Part shown: positions 41,984-46,922 of the stretch, in pieces
Position numbering within the stretch: position 1 is the first letter of the stretch
Layout: every line of letters starts with the position of its first letter
Source: Oscillospiraceae bacterium
GTDB taxonomy: Bacteria; Bacillota; Clostridia; Oscillospirales; Oscillospiraceae
Assembly: GCA_017631155.1 (NCBI GenBank)
Contig: JAGBTV010000026.1
Coordinates: forward strand, 1 to 46,922
Direction of reading: 5' to 3'
Length of the DNA stretch: 46,922 nucleotides
Program-made: the position numbers and the translations under genes
Notes under the pieces: generated by a model
Databases searched by the model: none
Told to the model about the DNA's origin: nothing
The model's input: the letters and a program-made list of their open reading frames with translations, nothing else

Positions 41984-43315
41984 ATGCTGGATATTCGTAA
42001 GATCAAGGAAAATCCCGATGCCGTCAAGGCCGGTCTGAAAGCCAAGGAAGTGGACTGCGATGCCATTATCGACCGCATTTTGGAGCTGGATGTGCAGGTT
42101 CGCGGTCTGAAGACTGCCACCGAGACCAAGACTGCCGAGAAGAACAAGCTGGCCAAGGAAAACGGCAAGCTGTTCGGTCAGAAGAAGGGCGCAGAAAAGA
42201 AAGGTGAAGACACCTCTGCCATCGATGCCATCATCGAGCAGAACAAGGCTGCTTCCATCGCCATTGATGCCGCCATTGCTGACGATGCCGCCAAGCTGAA
42301 AGCCTTAAACGAAGAGTTCCGGGTGGCTATGCTGAGCCTGCCCAACCTGCCCGACGAGGATCTGCTCCCTGGCGGCAAGGAAAACAACCAGCCTTTGCGT
42401 TATGTGGGCAACAAGCCTGCCTTTGATTTTGAGCCCAAGCACCATGTGGATCTGTGCCAGAACCTGGGTCTGATCGACTACGAACGGGGCGTGAAACTGG
42501 CTGGTGCCGGTAACTGGATGTACACCGGTATGGGCGCAAGACTGGAATGGGCGCTTCTGAACTACTTCATCGACACCCACACCGCTGACGGTTACGATTT
42601 CATTCTGCCTCCTCATATGTTGGAGTACATGTGCGGTGAGACTGCCGGTCAGTTCCCCAAGTTTGCTGACGAGGTTTACAAAATCGCCAACCCCACCGAC
42701 GACCGCACCCACTATATGCTGCCCACCGCTGAGGCAGCCCTTTGCTCCATCTATCGAGATGAGATCCTTACTGAGGCAGATCTGCCCAAGAAGCTGTTTG
42801 CTTACACCCCCTGCTTCCGCCGGGAGGCCGGTTCTCACCGAGCTGACGAGCGCGGTATGGTGCGCGGTCACCAGTTTAACAAGGTAGAGATGTTCCAGTT
42901 CTGCAAGCCGGAAGATTCCGACGCCGCTTTTGAAGAGCTGGTTACCAAGGCTGAAAAGCTGGTGGAGGGCCTTGGCTTCCACTTCCGTACCGTGAAGCTG
43001 GCTGCCGGTGACTGCTCCGCTTCCATGGCAAGAACCTATGACATTGAAATTCTGATTCCTTCCATGGATGGCTACAAGGAAGTTTCCTCTGTTTCCAATG
43101 CCCGGGATTATCAGGCTCGCCGCGGCAACATCCGCTTCCGTCGGGAAGAGACCGGCAAGCCCGAATTCCTCCACACCCTGAATGGCTCCGGCCTGGCTAC
43201 CTCCCGGATCTTCCCGGCTCTGGTGGAGCAGAATCAGAGAGCTGACGGTTCTGTTGTGGTTCCCGAGTGCCTGCGTAAGTATTTGGGCGGCCTGGAAATC
43301 ATTGAGAAAAAGTGA
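41984..43315 (+). CDS. serS: Seryl-tRNA synthetase
   Basis: Charges tRNA-Ser. An N-terminal coiled-coil arm (residues about 35-115, rich in Lys, Glu and Ala) precedes the class II catalytic core: motif 2 FRREAGSHRADERGMVRGH, QFNKVEMFQF and motif 3 GSGLATSRIFPALVEQNQ. The 443 residues end normally. Ribosome binding site AAGGAG. No T-box is seen in the short leader, which instead holds parS site 2. Confidence 0.96.
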   Translation: MLDIRKIKENPDAVKAGLKAKEVDCDAIIDRILELDVQVRGLKTATETKTAEKNKLAKENGKLFGQKKGAEKKGEDTSAIDAIIEQNKAASIAIDAAIADDAAKLKALNEEFRVAMLSLPNLPDEDLLPGGKENNQPLRYVGNKPAFDFEPKHHVDLCQNLGLIDYERGVKLAGAGNWMYTGMGARLEWALLNYFIDTHTADGYDFILPPHMLEYMCGETAGQFPKFADEVYKIANPTDDRTHYMLPTAEAALCSIYRDEILTEADLPKKLFAYTPCFRREAGSHRADERGMVRGHQFNKVEMFQFCKPEDSDAAFEELVTKAEKLVEGLGFHFRTVKLAAGDCSASMARTYDIEILIPSMDGYKEVSSVSNARDYQARRGNIRFRREETGKPEFLHTLNGSGLATSRIFPALVEQNQRADGSVVVPECLRKYLGGLEIIEKK

Positions 43316-43377
43316 TTATGTAAACCAATGTGGTATCCAGTCCACAAAAATATAAAAAATGAAAGGAAAGACGAACA

Positions 43378-43902
43378 ATGAGCAAGAAGAACGGAAAACC
43401 CTCCCTGTTCCAGGAATTCAAGTCCTTTATCAACAAGGGCAACGCCATGGCTTTGGCCGTTGGTACTATCATCGGCGGTGCATTCTCCGGCATCACCAAA
43501 AGCGTGACAAATGACTTGATTATGCCCATCATCAATATCTTCATGGGCGGCACTGACTTCTCTGAGCTGAAAATCGAACTGCCCCGCATCGTTCCTGTCT
43601 ACGAAGATGTATTGAACGAAGCCGGTGAAGTGATTGGACAGGAATATGTGCCCCACTATTTGACCTATGGCAACTTCATTTCTGCCGTCATCAACTTCCT
43701 GATTATGGCGCTGGTTGTCTTCTTCATCGTCAAAGCTATGAACAAGATGACCGAAACTGCTACCCGCAGGCAGAAAGCAGCCGAAGAAGCAGCTGCCGCT
43801 GCTGCTGCCGCTGCTGCCGCGGAAGAAGCCGCCAAGAATCCTCCCGCACCCACCAGCGAGGAGCTGCTGGCTGAGATCCGGGATCTGCTGAAAAATAAAT
43901 AA
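43378..43902 (+). CDS. mscL: Large-conductance mechanosensitive channel MscL, with poly-Ala insertion
   Basis: Homopentameric membrane channel that opens under osmotic shock. The first helix (NAMALAVGTIIGGAFSGITK) and second helix (ISAVINFLIMALVVFFIVKA) match MscL, with a periplasmic loop between. The 174 residues are longer than the common 120-150 because of a periplasmic loop of about 30 extra residues and a run of Ala (about 12 in 14) between the second helix and the C-terminal helix bundle. The ribosome binding site is weak (AAAGGAAAG). It is a single gene downstream of serS. Confidence 0.9.
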   Translation: MSKKNGKPSLFQEFKSFINKGNAMALAVGTIIGGAFSGITKSVTNDLIMPIINIFMGGTDFSELKIELPRIVPVYEDVLNEAGEVIGQEYVPHYLTYGNFISAVINFLIMALVVFFIVKAMNKMTETATRRQKAAEEAAAAAAAAAAAEEAAKNPPAPTSEELLAEIRDLLKNK

Positions 43903-43918
43903 CATACGATGTAATACC

Positions 43919-43989
43919 AACAGCCGCCTTTAGGCGGGGATTCATAAAACATTCTCTGTCTTATGAACCCTCGCCTTTGGGCGGCTGTT
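43919..43989. terminator. Long imperfect hairpin after mscL
   Basis: Arms of 29 bp (43919-43947 with 43961-43989) begin AACAGCCGCC and pair at about 24 positions. It ends with TGTTGTGTTATG rather than a pure T-run. It may be a terminator, or a third kind of palindromic repeat. Confidence 0.6.
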
Positions 43990-44028
43990 GTGTTATGTAA
44001 ACCATTTGCAGACCCCGTTTGTCGGTCT

Positions 44029-44099
44029 GTAGGGAACGGATTTAGACCTTCCGCCGATGATTTTCCTAAGTTGGCGGAATGCATAAATGCATTCCCTAC
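44029..44099. repeat. Dispersed repeat B, copy 2
   Basis: Same ends as the copy at 16624-16676: GTAGGGAACGG at the left and GGAATGCATAAATGCATTCCCTAC at the right. The middle differs and is longer, with CCGCC and GGCGG pairing into an extra stem. Confidence 0.75.
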
Positions 44100-44123
44100 G
44101 GGGGTTACGCAACCGCCGGGCAA

Positions 44124-44155
44124 AAAAGCAGCCATCCGTTTGGATGGCTGCTTTT
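44124..44155 (-). terminator. Terminator of the minus-strand oxidoreductase operon
   Basis: AAAAGCAGCCATCC pairs with GGATGGCTGCTTTT around GTTT. On the minus strand it is followed by TTTTTTG. Confidence 0.85.
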
Positions 44156-44169
44156 CGATTGAATATGGA

Positions 44170-46200
44170 TTACTTCAGGATCTTCAGGGCGCCGGTGGGA
44201 CACACATTAGCGCACATCAGGCAGTCCTTACAGCCGGCGATCACCGCATCATCCTGGAACTCAGGCTTAATAACGGTTTCGAAGCCACGGCCAACCAGAC
44301 CCAAAATGCCCTTCTTGGCATTCTCTTCACAGGTACGGACGCACAGGTTACACAGCACGCACTTGCCCTGGTCGCGCTCGATAATCTGCAGCTTACGCTC
44401 GGTGAAGCACTGATGCTTGGCACCGGCCAAACGCTCGGGATGGATCTCCTGGTCGTTGGCACAGACGATCAGGCGGCACTCGTCAAAGTCATGGCAGCCA
44501 CATTCCAGGCAGCGCTTGGCTTCGGCACGAGCCTGCTCGTCGGTAAAGCCGTTGATGACAGCGTCAAAGTTACCGCGGCGGTAGGCAGGATCCTTGCAGG
44601 ACATCTCTGCACGGGCGATTTTCTCGCGGTCGGCAAAGTTCTCTGCAGTGACCTTACGCTCGGAGTAGTAGGGGGTGGGGATGGTCATATCCCGGCCGTT
44701 CAGGTAGGCATCGATGGCAGTAGCGGCATCGTTGGCCTCGCCAATGGCGCGGACTGCGATGCTGGGGCCACGGTTGGTGGCATCGCCCACAGCGAAGACA
44801 CCCTCCAGGTTGGTGGTGCCATTGTTCTCGCTGGCCTCGATGGTGCCCTTCCGGGTCTGAGTCAGAGCCTCAAAGCCCTCCAGAGCGCAACGCTGACCGA
44901 TGGCGGAAATAACGGTATCCACATCCAGGATCTCGAACTTGCCCTCTACGGGTACGGGGCTGCGACGGCCGGAAGCATCGGGCTCGCCCAGTTCCATGAC
45001 CTGCAACTTAATCTTAGTAACCTTGCCGTTCTCGCCGATGATCTCAGCAGGATTGGTCAGCCACTTGAAGTCGACACCCTCTTCCAGAGCCTCTTCGATC
45101 TCCAGATCCTCAGCAGGAGCTTCGGCACGGGTACGACGGTAGATAACATAGACATTCTCTGCGCCCAGGCGGACAGCGGTACGGCAGGCGTCCATAGCAA
45201 CGTTACCGCCGCCAACAACTGCCACATTCTTGCCCAGGTCGGGACGACCGCCCAGGTTGACTTCCCGGAGCATATCGATGCCGCCCAGGACGCCTTCCAG
45301 CTTGTCGCCTTCGCAACCGATACCGGTGGACTTCCATGCGCCCACAGCTACCAGCACGGCATCGTAATCAGCCCGGAGGGACTCCAGAGTCACATCCTTG
45401 CCGACCTTAACATTGTTCTTCAGCTCTACGCCCAGCGCAGCGATGGCAGCCACTTCCGCAGCCAGCACAGCCTTGGGCAGACGGTACTCAGGAATACCGT
45501 AGCGGAGCATACCGCCCATCTCGGGCATCATGTCCAGCACGGTGACAGCATGGCCCTTAACAGCCAGCTGATAAGCTGCGCTTAAGCCAGCAGGACCGCC
45601 GCCTACGATAGCAACCTTCTTGCCGGTAGCCTTAGCAACATTAGGCTTGAAAGGATCGTTGGAGGCCAGGTCGTTATCAGCAGCAAAAGCCTTCAGGTAA
45701 GCGATGGACAGGGGCTGCTCTACCAGCTGACGGCGGCACTTCTCCTCACAGGGGTGGGGGCAGACACGGCCGATGGATGCGGGCAGCGGAATCTTCTCCT
45801 TGATGATCCGGACAGCTTCCTTATCGTTGCCCAAAGCAATCTGCTTCACATAGCCCTGGATATCGGTACGGGCAGGGCAGTTCAGATGGCAGGGACCCTT
45901 GCAATCGCCTTCGTGGTCGCTCATCAGCAGCTCCAAAGCGATCTTCCGAGCCTGGGCGATCCGGGGGGAGTTGGTACGGATGACCATACCGTTACCGGCA
46001 GCGGTAGCGCAGGCGCGCATCAGCTTGGGGCTGTTTTCAGCTTCCACAACACACAGGCCACAGGCGCCGTACTTAGCAACGCTCTCGTGATGGCACAGGG
46101 TGGGGATATAAATGCCGGACTTTGCGGCAATCTGCAGAATGGTATCGCCGGCCTGACCGACACACTCGATACCGTCAATAATAATCTTAATTTCGCTCAT
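44170..46200 (-). CDS. FAD-dependent NAD(P)H oxidoreductase with multiple iron-sulfur clusters, StnC-like
   Basis: The 676-residue subunit has an N-terminal [2Fe-2S] domain (C36, C47, C50, C64), a Cys-rich stretch near 94-110 (GDCKGPCHLNCPART) like the GltD N-terminus, and a glutamate-synthase-beta-type core with two dinucleotide folds (VAIVGGGPAGLSAAY near 196, VAVVGGGNVAMDACR near 334). Near the C-terminus are two [4Fe-4S] motifs (CVLCNLCVRTCEENA, CKDCLMCANVCPTGA). Paired with a NuoF-like gene 14 bp upstream in the operon it fits StnC of a Sporomusa-type electron-bifurcating NADP transhydrogenase. A related formate dehydrogenase or hydrogenase role is possible. Confidence 0.85.
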   Translation of the reverse strand: MSEIKIIIDGIECVGQAGDTILQIAAKSGIYIPTLCHHESVAKYGACGLCVVEAENSPKLMRACATAAGNGMVIRTNSPRIAQARKIALELLMSDHEGDCKGPCHLNCPARTDIQGYVKQIALGNDKEAVRIIKEKIPLPASIGRVCPHPCEEKCRRQLVEQPLSIAYLKAFAADNDLASNDPFKPNVAKATGKKVAIVGGGPAGLSAAYQLAVKGHAVTVLDMMPEMGGMLRYGIPEYRLPKAVLAAEVAAIAALGVELKNNVKVGKDVTLESLRADYDAVLVAVGAWKSTGIGCEGDKLEGVLGGIDMLREVNLGGRPDLGKNVAVVGGGNVAMDACRTAVRLGAENVYVIYRRTRAEAPAEDLEIEEALEEGVDFKWLTNPAEIIGENGKVTKIKLQVMELGEPDASGRRSPVPVEGKFEILDVDTVISAIGQRCALEGFEALTQTRKGTIEASENNGTTNLEGVFAVGDATNRGPSIAVRAIGEANDAATAIDAYLNGRDMTIPTPYYSERKVTAENFADREKIARAEMSCKDPAYRRGNFDAVINGFTDEQARAEAKRCLECGCHDFDECRLIVCANDQEIHPERLAGAKHQCFTERKLQIIERDQGKCVLCNLCVRTCEENAKKGILGLVGRGFETVIKPEFQDDAVIAGCKDCLMCANVCPTGALKILK

Positions 46201-46214
46201 TTCTATCTTCCCCC

Positions 46215-46922
46215 TTATTCCGCGGAGATGGCACCGAACTTACAGGTAGCCACACAGCTGCCGCAGCCGATACACAGATTACGGTCGATGACATGGGGCT
46301 GCTTCTTCTCACCGGAAATAGCAGCAGCGGGGCACTTCTTGGCACACATGGTACAGCCCTTGCACTTTTCAGCATCGATGACATACTTAACCAGACCCTG
46401 GCAGTACTTAGCAGGGCACTTCTTCTCACGGATATGCGCATCATACTCATCCCGGAAGTACTTGATGGTGGTAAGTACGGGGTTGGGAGCAGTCTGGCCC
46501 AGGCCGCACAGAGCGCCGTCCTTGATGCCAAGGCACAGCTCTTCCAGCAGCTCTACATCGCCTTCCTTGCCTTCGCCCTCGGTGATCCGGGTCAGGATCT
46601 CCAGCATCCGCTTGGTGCCCAAACGGCAGGGGACACACTTACCGCAGGATTCCTTAGCGGTGAAGTCCAGGAAGAACTTGGCCATACCGACCATGCAGGT
46701 ATTCTCGTCCATAACGACCATACCGCCGGAGCCCATGATAGCGCCGGTAGCGCCCAGAGCCTTGTAGTCGATGATGGTATCCAGCAGGTGTGCGGGTACG
46801 CAACCACCGGTGGGGCCGCCCAGCTGCACAGCCTTGAACTGCTTGTCGTCACGGATGCCGCCGCCGATGTTGTAGATGACCTCACGCAGAGTGGTGCCCA
46901 TGGGAACTTCCACCAGGCCGCC
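46215..46922 (-). CDS. NuoF-like NADH-binding iron-sulfur flavoprotein subunit, partial (StnB/HydB-like)
   Basis: The frame is open to the window edge, so the N-terminal ferredoxin-like, FMN and NADH-binding parts are outside. What remains is the SLBB stretch ([19 protein letters not shown]), the [4Fe-4S] site of NuoF ([16 protein letters not shown] with the later Cys) and two C-terminal ferredoxin motifs ([15 protein letters not shown] and [15 protein letters not shown]). Such architecture belongs to HndC/HydB of bifurcating hydrogenases and StnB of transhydrogenases. It is 14 bp before the StnC-like gene and clearly in its operon. Confidence 0.88.
   Translation of the reverse strand, partial: GGLVEVPMGTTLREVIYNIGGGIRDDKQFKAVQLGGPTGGCVPAHLLDTIIDYKALGATGAIMGSGGMVVMDENTCMVGMAKFFLDFTAKESCGKCVPCRLGTKRMLEILTRITEGEGKEGDVELLEELCLGIKDGALCGLGQTAPNPVLTTIKYFRDEYDAHIREKKCPAKYCQGLVKYVIDAEKCKGCTMCAKKCPAAAISGEKKQPHVIDRNLCIGCGSCVATCKFGAISAE

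Noticed and set aside
43963..45585. Plus-strand open frame of about 540 codons opposite the StnC-like gene
   Set aside because: The minus-strand gene has complete cofactor motifs; the plus frame has none and begins inside repeat B and a terminator.

Overview
The window is about 47 kb of chromosome from a Gram-positive Clostridia bacterium, most likely a gut member of the Oscillospiraceae/Ruminococcaceae. This is an inference from the gene order rny, rimP-nusA-ylxR-ylxQ-infB-rbfA-nrnA-truB-ribF-rpsO-pnp, from strong AGGAGG-type ribosome binding sites, from consensus sigma-A promoters, from Firmicutes-type parS sites, and from dispersed palindromic repeats of a kind common in gut Firmicutes. 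No rRNA gene and no CRISPR array was seen.

Layout. 1-2300: a dispersed repeat, then rpoD with its promoter and terminator. The 3' end of rpoD and its terminator occur a second time 631 bp downstream. Between the copies lie a small XRE regulator and a divergent, frameshifted Cys-rich small gene. 2300-6000: a hypothetical membrane protein, a CPA2-type cation/proton antiporter, a ZIP metal transporter, a nested inverted repeat and a 50-residue protein typical of conjugative elements. 6000-12300: a six-gene minus-strand operon, SPFH/zinc-ribbon protein, four-helix membrane protein, DUF1413-like protein, large TIR/TPR membrane protein, zinc-ribbon protein and two-helix membrane protein. It starts at a clear promoter and has a highly structured leader RNA that ends in an intrinsic terminator. 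12300-16500: an accessory island with a putative small RNA behind a LexA-like box, small element-type proteins, a ParB-like protein and a large serine recombinase, next to tRNA-Leu. 16800-29800: the RNA-metabolism and translation block from rny to pnp. 30000-37200: a GlmU-C-like acyltransferase with glmM, then a maltodextrin-type ABC transporter with malQ. 37250-39700: hflC, hflK and a DUF1836 regulator on the minus strand. 39900-43900: a zinc-ribbon membrane protein, parA-parB flanked by two perfect parS palindromes (an origin-proximal signature), serS and mscL. 44100-46922: two minus-strand iron-sulfur flavoproteins resembling the StnC and StnB subunits of a Sporomusa-type bifurcating transhydrogenase; the second is cut by the window edge.

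How the parts work together. The central block couples translation initiation and ribosome maturation (infB, rbfA, rimP, rpsO) with transcription elongation (nusA) and RNA decay (rny, pnp, nrnA). Several leaders in it can fold into regulatory hairpins: an attenuator before rimP-nusA, a ribosome-site switch before rpsO, and a long hairpin before pnp. The sugar locus imports and disproportionates malto-oligosaccharides.

The most interesting candidate for an undescribed system is the SPFH/TIR operon together with its unrecognised structured leader RNA at 12071-12270.
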